Source: BM520 sp964594665 (GTDB taxonomy: Bacteria > Bacteroidota > Bacteroidia > Bacteroidales > BM520). Taken from it: a DNA stretch of 20,416 nt. The DNA is taken from positions 1 through 20,416 of the forward strand of contig CAZQNY010000052.1 of the NCBI GenBank assembly GCA_964594665.1, in the 5' to 3' direction. The notes below the pieces were generated by a model. It saw only the letters and a program-made list of their open reading frames with translations. It was not told the origin of the DNA and ran no database searches. Position numbers and translations under genes: made by a program. Shown here piece by piece: positions 1-7,317 of the stretch; within the stretch, counting starts at the first letter, position 1; each line of letters begins with the position of its first letter.

Positions 1-399
1 GATAAAGCCAAAGAGCTGAACCTGAAACCAATGATGCGTATTGTCTCTTACGGAAATGCAGCACTCGATCCTTCAATTATGGGTTATGGCCCTGTTCCGG
101 CATCTAAAATTGCTCTTGAACGTGCCAGGATGACCATCGACGATATGGATCTTATGGAATTTAATGAAGCATTTGCCGCACAATCCATTGCTGTGGTTCG
201 CGACCTGAAAGCAGATCCTGCAAAAGTGAATGTTAATGGTGGCGCGATCGCTTTGGGGCATCCCATCGGTGCCAGTGGTGCCCGCATTCTTACTACCCTT
301 ATTTATGAAATGAAACGCTCCGGTGCCAGAAATGGCCTCGCATCACTTTGTATTGGAGGCGGTCAGGGCTCTGCTCTTATTGTAGAAAATGTAATGTAA
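1..399 (+). CDS. Thiolase (acetyl-CoA acetyltransferase-like), C-terminal part
   Basis: The reading frame is open from the first base, so the start lies upstream. The visible 132 residues are the C-terminal third of a thiolase of about 390 residues. Family motifs present are NEAFAAQ (residues 55-61 of the fragment), GGAIALGHPIGASGAR with the catalytic His at about 87, and LCIGGGQGSA with the catalytic Cys at about 117. The N-terminal nucleophilic Cys is outside the window. Thiolases cleave 3-ketoacyl-CoA to acetyl-CoA plus a shorter acyl-CoA, or run in reverse to condense acetyl-CoA. It is first in view of a tight operon with a dehydrogenase, an acyl-CoA ligase and a symporter, which favours the cleavage direction, but this is inferred. 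Substrate chain length cannot be read from the sequence. Confidence 0.93.
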   Translation, partial: DKAKELNLKPMMRIVSYGNAALDPSIMGYGPVPASKIALERARMTIDDMDLMEFNEAFAAQSIAVVRDLKADPAKVNVNGGAIALGHPIGASGARILTTLIYEMKRSGARNGLASLCIGGGQGSALIVENVM

Positions 400-417
400 A
401 TTTTGATAGTTAAATAT

Positions 418-1161
418 ATGAAACGATTAGAAAATAAAGTAGCTGTTATCACCGGTGCTGCCGATGGTATTGGCAAAGCAGGTGCCCTGAAATTTGCCGC
501 TGAAGGTGCAAAAGTGATTATCTGGGATCTAAATGATGAAAAAGGTAATCAGGTGGCTGAAACCATTATTGAAAATGGCGGTGAAGCGCTTTATATGCAT
601 GTAAATACCGCTTCCTATGATGAGGTACAAAAAGCTGTAGCGCATATAATTGATGAGTATCAAACCATTGATATCCTGGTTAATAATGCTGGTATTACCC
701 GCGACAGTACCTTAAAAAAAATGACTCCGGAGCAGTGGCAGCAGGTTATTGATGTGAACCTGACAGGCGTTTTTAACTGTACCAAACATGTGCATCCGCA
801 TATGGTGGAAAAGAAGTATGGCCGCATTATCAATACCAGCTCCGTAGTAGCATTATACGGAAACTTCGGACAAACAAACTATGTCGCCACGAAAGCTGGT
901 CTAATCGGAATGACGAAAACGTGGGCTCGCGAGCTGGGACGAAAAGGTGTGACTGTTAATGCTGTGGCTCCCGGGTTTATTCTTACTGATATGGTTCGTA
1001 AAATGCCTGAAGATGTGCTGAAGATGATGGAGTCGAAAGTGCCTGTAGGTACGCTCGGAGAGCCGGAAGATATTGCTAATGCCTATCTTTTCCTGGCTTC
1101 TGATGAAGCACGCTATGTAAACGGCATCACACTGAGCGTGGATGGCGGAATGACAATATAA
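418..1161 (+). CDS. Short-chain dehydrogenase/reductase, FabG/PhaB-like
   Basis: A 247-residue classical SDR, the usual FabG length. A TTG 15 bases upstream in frame also opens it, but the ATG at 418 gives the normal N-terminus. Motifs are TGAADGIG (12-19) for the dinucleotide, NNAG (89-92), Asn114, Ser142 and YVATK with Tyr155 and Lys159, so the catalytic tetrad is complete. Asp37 closes beta-strand 2 (VIIWD). An acidic residue there normally selects NAD(H) over NADP(H), unlike E. coli FabG. It is probably a cytoplasmic 3-hydroxyacyl-CoA dehydrogenase or 3-ketoacyl reductase. It lies 18 bases after the thiolase and 17 before the next gene, in one operon. An acetoacetyl-CoA or other 3-ketoacyl reductase role remains possible. 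Confidence 0.9.
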   Translation: MKRLENKVAVITGAADGIGKAGALKFAAEGAKVIIWDLNDEKGNQVAETIIENGGEALYMHVNTASYDEVQKAVAHIIDEYQTIDILVNNAGITRDSTLKKMTPEQWQQVIDVNLTGVFNCTKHVHPHMVEKKYGRIINTSSVVALYGNFGQTNYVATKAGLIGMTKTWARELGRKGVTVNAVAPGFILTDMVRKMPEDVLKMMESKVPVGTLGEPEDIANAYLFLASDEARYVNGITLSVDGGMTI

Positions 1162-1178
1162 AACCAAAATATACACCT

Positions 1179-2168
1179 ATGAGAAATGCAGTTATCCATT
1201 CCAATGGAATAGCACTGCCTGAAAAAGTGGTTCCCAACAGCTATTTTGATGAGCTGTTGGGTGCCAATGTAAGCTCCTGGCTGGAGGAATTTGTGGAAAT
1301 CTACGAACGACGCTGGCTGTCGGAAGGTGAAAGTATGGCTGACCTTTGTGCCGGTGCTGCGAATATGGCATTGGAGCGTGGAGCTATGAAGCCTGAAGAT
1401 ATTGATTTGCTGATCGTTAGTACCGATACTCCGGAGTTTATCAGCCCCTCAACAGCAAGTAAGGTGCAGTATCTTACCGGAATGAAAAATGCCTCTGCAT
1501 TTGATATTAATGCAGCGTGCTCGGGATTTGTTGCTGCCCTTGATGTGGCCTCAAAATATATCCGTTCTGATGATCAGTACCGGAATATCATGGTTATTGG
1601 CGCTTATGGTATGAGTAGGTTTTTAAATCTAAAAGATAAAAAAACCGTAAATCTATTTGCTGATGCTGCCGGCGCCTTTATCCTCAGGGCAGAAGAAAAC
1701 AGCGATCGTGGCTTCCTGGCTTCAAAGCTGATAACAAAGGGTGAATATCACCATTATATGGGTGTTTTTGGCGGGGGCTCCCTGCAGCCGGCATCAGAAG
1801 AGATGCTTGCCCGGGGTGATCATTTTCTGCAGATAGGGAAAAAATTCCCCGATGGAATCAACCCGCAAACATGGTCGGCCATGGCTCGGGAGCTCTCTGA
1901 GAAGTCTCAAATACATGTCACTGATTTTCAACAGTTCTTTTTAACACAGATAAACATTAACTCTATCCGTGAAACAATGGATTTGCTTGAGTTGCCACAT
2001 TCGAAGGCTCAGACAAGCATGCATTACTACGGATATACCGGCTCGGCATGTATTCCCCTGGCTTTTGAAGATGCATTGCAGGCAGGAAAAATTACACGTG
2101 GCGACAATTTGATGTTTATTGGCTCCGGCGGAGGGCTCTCCTTTGCTGCTGCTGCATTTCGATATTAA
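1179..2168 (+). CDS. KAS III (FabH)-like protein with altered catalytic triad
   Basis: A 329-residue thiolase-superfamily protein of KAS III length and order. The nucleophile motif NAACSGF puts the active Cys at 114. The glycine-rich end (FIGSGGGLSFA, 314-324) matches the FabH C-terminus. In FabH the other catalytic residues are His in PHQAN and Asn in HGN. Here the matching stretches read LTQININ (255-261) and YYGYTGSA (283-290), so the His is missing (Gln257 or a neighbour) and the Asn is replaced by Tyr286. Decarboxylative Claisen condensation by the usual mechanism looks unlikely. Acyl transfer or thioester handling, as in some non-condensing KAS III relatives, is possible, as is a partner role with the second KAS III-like protein of the operon. 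The symporter gene starts 5 bases after its stop. Confidence 0.85.
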   Translation: MRNAVIHSNGIALPEKVVPNSYFDELLGANVSSWLEEFVEIYERRWLSEGESMADLCAGAANMALERGAMKPEDIDLLIVSTDTPEFISPSTASKVQYLTGMKNASAFDINAACSGFVAALDVASKYIRSDDQYRNIMVIGAYGMSRFLNLKDKKTVNLFADAAGAFILRAEENSDRGFLASKLITKGEYHHYMGVFGGGSLQPASEEMLARGDHFLQIGKKFPDGINPQTWSAMARELSEKSQIHVTDFQQFFLTQININSIRETMDLLELPHSKAQTSMHYYGYTGSACIPLAFEDALQAGKITRGDNLMFIGSGGGLSFAAAAFRY

Positions 2169-2173
2169 AAATT

Positions 2174-3715
2174 ATGAGCGAACAAACCCTTGTTAACGGC
2201 ACATGGATCCTGATTATCGCCTATATGGCGCTGATCCTTTTTTTTGTTATCCGCGGCGCACGACGTACAAAATCCCTCTCAGACTACTCTGTGGGGAGTA
2301 TAAACTTCTCGCCGGTGACCGTGGGGCTCTCGCTGGCCGCCTCCATAACATCGGCGGCAACATTCGTTATTAATCCCGGGTTTATTGCCAACTACGGCCT
2401 TAGCGGGGTGTTGTCGTTTGGGGTTTTCTTCCCTCTGGCAGCAATGGTCTCGCTGGTGATCCTAACCAAGCGTTTCCGTAAACAGGGAACAAAATTTAAA
2501 TCATTAACCCTTGCACAGTGGATCGGCGACCGCTACAACAGTAAATCCTATGCTTTTGTGATGGCGCTGCTCTCCATGCTTATGATCACCTTTATCGTCC
2601 TGATTATTGTTGCCATTACCAAAGTGTTGTCTAAAGCTCTGGATGTGAATGAAATGACGCTGATGATTGCTGTAGTCGTGTTTGTCTTTGGATATATGAT
2701 GTTTGGCGGTGCGAATTCAATGGTCTATACAAATACAATACAGGCGGTGGTGATGGTCGTTGTTGCGGTTATTTTGCTTACCAGTGGTTACGATCATTTC
2801 CGTGATGGAATTGCTGCCTTCATGGAAAAACTTCATAATATCGATCCCGTTCTTACAAAAGCTACCAATCCTGAGAGCCTCCTTTTCAGAGATTTTTATG
2901 AGATTATCTTTGCACAGATTATTGTGGGCATTGCAGTGGTAGTGCAGCCCCATATTATTACCAAATCACTCCTGTTAAAAAGGGATTCTGATGTAAATAA
3001 ATTCCTGACCGTAGCAGTGATAACCGAGATCCTGTTTTTTGCGGTTGTTATAGTTGGTTTATATGCACGCATCGAATTCCCGGATCTTACTTTCCAGGGT
3101 GAGGCTCTCAAAAACGATGGTATAGTCTCTGCCTATGTGGTAAAAACGTTTTCTTCCGGACTGGGGAGTGTACTTGTGGGGCTGATTGTAATCCTCGGAC
3201 TTATTTCTGCCGGTCTTTCAACTTTGGAAGGGCTAATACAATCCGTATCATCTACTTTTACCAACGATATTGTTAAGCCGCTTGTCGGTAACCGTCTTGA
3301 TGATCGTAAGTTGATCATTATTAACAGGATAGCCATCGTTATATTGGCTGTTGTGACCATCTTTGTGAGTCGCAATCAGTTATTATACCCCAAGCTCAGT
3401 GTAGGTATTCTGGCACAAAACGGCGTATATGCTTACTTTTCTGCTGCCTTTGTTCCGGTACTTTTTGGTATCTTTATGAAGAATACAGATCCCAGGGCTC
3501 CGTTCATTGCAACAATTACCGCTATTGTGGTTCACTTTGGAGTTTATTATGGATTGCCACTGCTTGTAGAACATGCAGGATGGTCGTTTGGATTTTTTAC
3601 CCAATATCTTACTGGTATTGTAAGAAATCCCGGAATTGCTGCATCAACGGCAATCGTTATTTCCACAGCTACCGGCTTGATAACCAATGCTGTTTTTAAT
3701 ACTAAAAAGAAATGA
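2174..3715 (+). CDS. Sodium:solute symporter (SSS family)
   Basis: A 513-residue, very hydrophobic inner-membrane protein with about 13 predicted transmembrane segments, the SSS (PutP/SGLT-type) fold and length. It shows the family signature around residues 178-190 (GGANSMVYTNTIQ, comparable to the GG..AVVYTD..Q of relatives). A segment ISAGLSTLEGLIQSVSST, at about residue 340, fits TM8, where Ser/Thr side chains bind the Na2 sodium. It should import a solute driven by sodium. The gene overlaps the following ligase gene by 4 bases (ATGA) and follows the KAS III-like gene by 5. The partner enzymes suggest a carboxylate that becomes a CoA thioester after import. The exact substrate cannot be read from the sequence. 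Confidence 0.9.
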   Translation: MSEQTLVNGTWILIIAYMALILFFVIRGARRTKSLSDYSVGSINFSPVTVGLSLAASITSAATFVINPGFIANYGLSGVLSFGVFFPLAAMVSLVILTKRFRKQGTKFKSLTLAQWIGDRYNSKSYAFVMALLSMLMITFIVLIIVAITKVLSKALDVNEMTLMIAVVVFVFGYMMFGGANSMVYTNTIQAVVMVVVAVILLTSGYDHFRDGIAAFMEKLHNIDPVLTKATNPESLLFRDFYEIIFAQIIVGIAVVVQPHIITKSLLLKRDSDVNKFLTVAVITEILFFAVVIVGLYARIEFPDLTFQGEALKNDGIVSAYVVKTFSSGLGSVLVGLIVILGLISAGLSTLEGLIQSVSSTFTNDIVKPLVGNRLDDRKLIIINRIAIVILAVVTIFVSRNQLLYPKLSVGILAQNGVYAYFSAAFVPVLFGIFMKNTDPRAPFIATITAIVVHFGVYYGLPLLVEHAGWSFGFFTQYLTGIVRNPGIAASTAIVISTATGLITNAVFNTKKK

Positions 3716-5232
3716 TAAATATTAATACATACGACTGGTTTAAAAAATGGGCCGGTTATTATCCTGAAAAAACAGCCTTTAAATGTTATGAAACCGGTGA
3801 AGAAAAGACTTACGGACAGATTCATGATGAGGCTTCACGAATTGCGCATTGGCTAAAGGATTCTTATGGAATATCAAAAGGCGACCGTATTGCTGTGCTG
3901 GCCGATAATTGCCTGGAGTATATTTTGCTCTTTTCTGTTTGTCAAAAATCCGGAATAATCCTTGTTCCACTGAATTATCGTCTTGCCGGCCCCGAGCTGA
4001 ATTTCATGATCGAAAACTGTGACCCGGCAATGATTTTTACCGAAGATAAATATGCTTCAAAGGTTCATGGTCTTCATGCTTTTGATAAGGTAAAATACCA
4101 GTTGAATTTAAATGAAATAAACCACTTTCTGGAGGGGAAAAATTTCGTCGGACTACAGTTTGAACAGGTTGATTTTGATGCAGATCATGCGGTTTTTCTC
4201 ATTTATACTTCCGGAACAACGGCCTACCCCAAAGGTGCAGTCTATAGCCATAAAATGTTGTTCTGGAACTGTCTGAATACCGTTATCAGGCTGGAAATCA
4301 CTACCAACGACAGAGCACTGAATTGCGCTCCGCCATTTCACACCGGCGGATGGAATGTGCTGCAAAGCTCGTTTATTCTTTTTGGCGGGTATACTTTGCT
4401 GATGAAATCTTTTGATGGTGAGGCGATTCTTGATGTGCTGGAAAATGATGAACATACGATTTTCTGGGGCGTGCCTACTATGCTGAAAATGATGGCTGCT
4501 GCAAAGAATTTTGAAACCTGTGATCTATCGAAAATACGTTATATGGTGCTTGGTGGCGAGGCTATGCCCATCCCTCTGATTGAAAAATACCACGCCAAAG
4601 GCGTTCCTATTCGTCAGGGTTATGGCCTTACTGAAGTAGGACCCAATGTGTATTCCCTCGACCATAGCGATGCCATTCGTAAACAAGGATCCATCGGAAC
4701 ACCCAACTTCTTTTATGAGGTGAAACTTGTTGACGGTAAAGGTGATGAGGTGCCTGATGGTGTGGCCGGTGAACTGCTCCTAAAAGGCCCCACCGTAACT
4801 CCCGGGTACTGGAAAAATCCTGATGCAACAGAAAATACTATCGTTGACGGATGGTTCCATACAGGCGACCTGGTGAAGCGCGACAATGAGGGTTATTATT
4901 ATGTTGTCGACAGGATAAAAAACATGTATATCTCCGGCGGGGAAAATGTCTATCCCGCCGAAGTAGAGCACCTGCTGCGGAAAATGCCCGAAGTATATGA
5001 TGTGGCCATAATCGGTATCCCTCACGAAAAATGGGGCGAAACAGGAATGGCTTTTATTGTTCTTAACGAAAAAAATTCCCTTACAGAACAAGATGTAATC
5101 GATTTTTGTCTTAAAAATATTGCCAAATATAAGTCACCGGCATGTGTGAAGTTTATTGATGCCCTGCCTTTAAATAATGCAGGAAAAGTGGATCGTAAAC
5201 AATTAAAAGCTTTGTACAATGAATCAGCATAA
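3712..5232 (+). CDS. AMP-forming acyl-CoA ligase (FadD-like)
   Basis: A 506-residue ANL-superfamily enzyme that activates a carboxylic acid to acyl-AMP and then acyl-CoA. Motifs in order: the P-loop YTSGTTAYPKGA (165-176), GYGLTEVGP (303-311), the adenine/ribose-binding stretch WFHTGDLVKRD (381-391), the hinge region DRIKNMYISGGENVYP (400-415) and the C-terminal catalytic Lys492 in NNAGKVDRK. PPFHTGGWN (207-215) is typical of medium- to long-chain and cyclic-acid ligases. All catalytic elements are present, so it should be active in the cytoplasm. The gene overlaps its neighbours by 4 and 14 bases, so translational coupling is likely. The neighbouring symporter suggests that the acid is imported. 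Confidence 0.93.
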   Translation: MININTYDWFKKWAGYYPEKTAFKCYETGEEKTYGQIHDEASRIAHWLKDSYGISKGDRIAVLADNCLEYILLFSVCQKSGIILVPLNYRLAGPELNFMIENCDPAMIFTEDKYASKVHGLHAFDKVKYQLNLNEINHFLEGKNFVGLQFEQVDFDADHAVFLIYTSGTTAYPKGAVYSHKMLFWNCLNTVIRLEITTNDRALNCAPPFHTGGWNVLQSSFILFGGYTLLMKSFDGEAILDVLENDEHTIFWGVPTMLKMMAAAKNFETCDLSKIRYMVLGGEAMPIPLIEKYHAKGVPIRQGYGLTEVGPNVYSLDHSDAIRKQGSIGTPNFFYEVKLVDGKGDEVPDGVAGELLLKGPTVTPGYWKNPDATENTIVDGWFHTGDLVKRDNEGYYYVVDRIKNMYISGGENVYPAEVEHLLRKMPEVYDVAIIGIPHEKWGETGMAFIVLNEKNSLTEQDVIDFCLKNIAKYKSPACVKFIDALPLNNAGKVDRKQLKALYNESA

Positions 5233-6250
5233 TAATCATGTGGGGATAGTCGGTTACGGTATTTATTTCCCGGAAAAAACCATGAGTGCCGCAGAGATAG
5301 CTGCTGCTACCAATGGCGTTTGGACTGAAGATGCGGTAATAGAGAAACTGGGCATCGAAAAGAAACACCTTCCGGGAATAAATGACGGAACCCAGGAAAT
5401 GGGCGTCAAAGCTGCCCATGATGCATTGGAAAGAACCGGAACAGACCCTCGGGATATTGACCTTATCCTGTGTATGGGTGAGGAGTGGAAAGAGTTTCCG
5501 CTCACAACCTCCGGGATTTATATCCAGGAACAAATTGGAGCGTTCAATGCATGGGCTATTGATGTGCAACAACGCTGTTGTACCACCATTTCCGCATTGA
5601 AAATTGCCAAAGATATGATGCTCGCCGATGAAGATATCCAAACGGCCATGATTGTGGGTGGTTATCGGAATGGCGATTTTGTGGATTATACCGATAAATC
5701 CATGTCGATGATGTATAACCTCAGTGCTGCCGGCGGTGCTTTGATATTAAAGAAAAATATTGGCCGGAATAAAGTTCTGGGAACACATATAATGACCGAC
5801 GGCAGTATGGCCAGAGATGCCGGGGTAGTGTATGGCGGAACAGAAAATCCAATCACCTGCGAAAATATCGATAAAGCACATAAGTCTCTGACACTCATGA
5901 ATGGAGCGCATATGAAGGCACGCCTCAACGAGGTATCGATGGATAACTGGATGCACTGCATAGAAAAGGCTTTTCAGAAGTCTCAACTGCCTGTTTCGTC
6001 GATGGATTATCTCGCTGTGCTGCACTTTAAGCGTTCAATGCACCATGTGATGCTTGATAATCTTGGCCTCACTGAGGAGCAATCCACCTACCTGAGTCAT
6101 TATGGTCATGCCGGGCAGATAGACCAGATTATCTCACTGCATTATGGATTGGAATCAGGGAAAATTCACGATGGCTCTGTGATCGCTATGATTGCTGCAG
6201 GTATTGGTTATGCCTGGGCAGCATCTGTTATACAATGGGGACCTTGTTAA
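5219..6250 (+). CDS. Second KAS III-like protein, Cys-His-His type
   Basis: A 343-residue thiolase-superfamily protein of KAS III layout, only distantly like the first copy. The start ATG at 5219 lies inside the last codons of the ligase gene (14-base overlap). Alignment of DVQQRCCTTISAL with the FabH DVSAACAGF region puts the nucleophile at Cys120, with a second Cys at 121. His269 in AVLHFKRSM takes the place of the FabH PHQAN histidine. In YGHAGQ (295-300) His297 stands where FabH has the HGN asparagine, giving a Cys-His-His set as in KAS I/II. The C-terminal glycine signature is weak (IAAGIGYAWAAS). It could condense, cleave or transfer acyl groups on CoA. No terminator is obvious downstream. 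Confidence 0.82.
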   Translation: MNQHNNHVGIVGYGIYFPEKTMSAAEIAAATNGVWTEDAVIEKLGIEKKHLPGINDGTQEMGVKAAHDALERTGTDPRDIDLILCMGEEWKEFPLTTSGIYIQEQIGAFNAWAIDVQQRCCTTISALKIAKDMMLADEDIQTAMIVGGYRNGDFVDYTDKSMSMMYNLSAAGGALILKKNIGRNKVLGTHIMTDGSMARDAGVVYGGTENPITCENIDKAHKSLTLMNGAHMKARLNEVSMDNWMHCIEKAFQKSQLPVSSMDYLAVLHFKRSMHHVMLDNLGLTEEQSTYLSHYGHAGQIDQIISLHYGLESGKIHDGSVIAMIAAGIGYAWAASVIQWGPC

Positions 6251-6387
6251 TATTTATGGGTCAGCCCTGTTGTGTTTTTGTTTAATTAACAGATAAATAG
6301 TTAGTTAAGGTTGTGATTTTGTTTATTTTATTCTTAAGTCAGTATCCATATTGTAATATAAATAACCAAACACGCTATACAGAATTT

Positions 6388-6395
6388 TAAATTTG
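6388..6395 (+). promoter_or_regulatory. -7 box of a Bacteroidota-type promoter
   Basis: TAAATTTG matches the TAnnTTTG consensus of the Bacteroidota housekeeping sigma factor. It lies 28 bases before the lipoprotein start at 6424, giving a leader of about 20 bases. No clear -33 TTG was found, so this rests on the -7 box and its position. Confidence 0.5.
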
Positions 6396-6423
6396 TTTAA
6401 AAACATTAATAAAACCACAAACT

Positions 6424-7239
6424 ATGAAAAAAGTACTCCAAATTACACTTATCGCCCTGATGGGGATGTTGACAATAGTCTCCTGTGATAAGACGGATCC
6501 GGATCCTGCTACCTTCGCCGGAGCAAGTATCTCGGCTGATAATACCGTTATAAATGTTGATTTCAGCAAGGGTGTTTATAAAAATGATGATGCAACCGGA
6601 AACCTTGACAATGCAAATTTTGTATTGAGTATAACTGGCGGTACTGCAACAATTGCAAGCTATACCGTCGCACATACTGCAGGTGAAACGGTAGCAATGA
6701 TAACTATTGAACTGGAAGGAATCGCCAATGGTGAGGAAGTGATAACTGTTACAGGAGATATGATTTACGATGATGCCGGTGATGTGATGGCCGATGGCCA
6801 GCAGGTAACGGTAAGCCTTGCCAACCTCGGCATTGTCGGGGAATGGTACTCCTCAGGCGATAATGTTGCTGCACTCCTTTCACTCTATTTCAATGTTGAT
6901 TCTCTTTATGCTCTTTTCCGTGCCGATCAAACCTATCTGGTGGAATCCTATGATCCCGATGGAGTAAAAACAGAATACCTTGGAACCTATACCCAGGCAC
7001 AATCCGATGTGGATGGTATCTGGACTATCGTCCTTAACCAGTCTGCCCCAAGCTCTGTGACCAGTGAGGGTATCTTTGGCTTCTATTTCGATGAAACAGC
7101 CTATGATATGATGTATGAAGTGGTACAGACTGAACCCGACCTGGGCAATTCTCCACCTACTCCCGATGGTGGTTTTGGTAGCTCCAATGGTGGCGCCCTT
7201 GGTGATATTAATATCCAGAAGTATTTAATTATTAATTAG
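6424..7239 (+). CDS. Exported lipoprotein with Ig-like and lipocalin-like parts, unknown function
   Basis: A 271-residue protein with a lipoprotein signal peptide: MKK, a hydrophobic stretch, then TIVSC with the lipidated Cys at 21. The residues after the Cys (DKTDPDP) are acid-rich, which in Bacteroidota often goes with display on the outer surface. Residues of about 30-125 look like a beta-sandwich of bacterial Ig type (repeated short Val/Thr strands, ITVTGDMIYDDAGDVM). From about 138 (GEWYSSGDN) the pattern resembles small lipocalin-like domains of Bacteroidota lipoproteins. The tail is rich in Gly, Pro and Ser. Fold assignments are by eye. It has its own promoter and a strong terminator, so it is a single-gene unit. 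No enzymatic motif was seen. Confidence 0.75.
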   Translation: MKKVLQITLIALMGMLTIVSCDKTDPDPATFAGASISADNTVINVDFSKGVYKNDDATGNLDNANFVLSITGGTATIASYTVAHTAGETVAMITIELEGIANGEEVITVTGDMIYDDAGDVMADGQQVTVSLANLGIVGEWYSSGDNVAALLSLYFNVDSLYALFRADQTYLVESYDPDGVKTEYLGTYTQAQSDVDGIWTIVLNQSAPSSVTSEGIFGFYFDETAYDMMYEVVQTEPDLGNSPPTPDGGFGSSNGGALGDINIQKYLIIN

Positions 7240-7258
7240 TAAGTTAGATAATGTCATG

Positions 7259-7293
7259 CGATTGCACTCCTGCGGGAGCGCAATCGTTTTTTT
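7259..7293 (+). terminator. Rho-independent terminator after the lipoprotein gene
   Basis: CGATTGC at 7259-7265 pairs with GCAATCG at 7280-7286. An inner CTCC/GGAG pair extends the stem, and seven T residues follow (7287-7293). It lies 20 bases past the lipoprotein stop and ends the transcript before the porin-like gene. Confidence 0.85.
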
Positions 7294-7294
7294 G

Positions 7295-7302
7295 TATCTT
7301 TA
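7295..7302 (+). promoter_or_regulatory. -7 box before the outer-membrane protein gene
   Basis: TATCTTTA, just after the T run of the terminator, is close to TAnnTTTG and lies in the typical context TTTTTTGTATCTTT. The start codon at 7318 is 15 bases downstream, so the leader would be very short. Confidence 0.45.
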
Positions 7303-7317
7303 TTAAAAATCCTTACC

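Noticed and set aside
6251..6300. GGGTCAGCCC followed by T-rich sequence as a terminator of the first operon
   Set aside because: The stem has only three G-C pairs and the T run is interrupted, so it is too weak to call.
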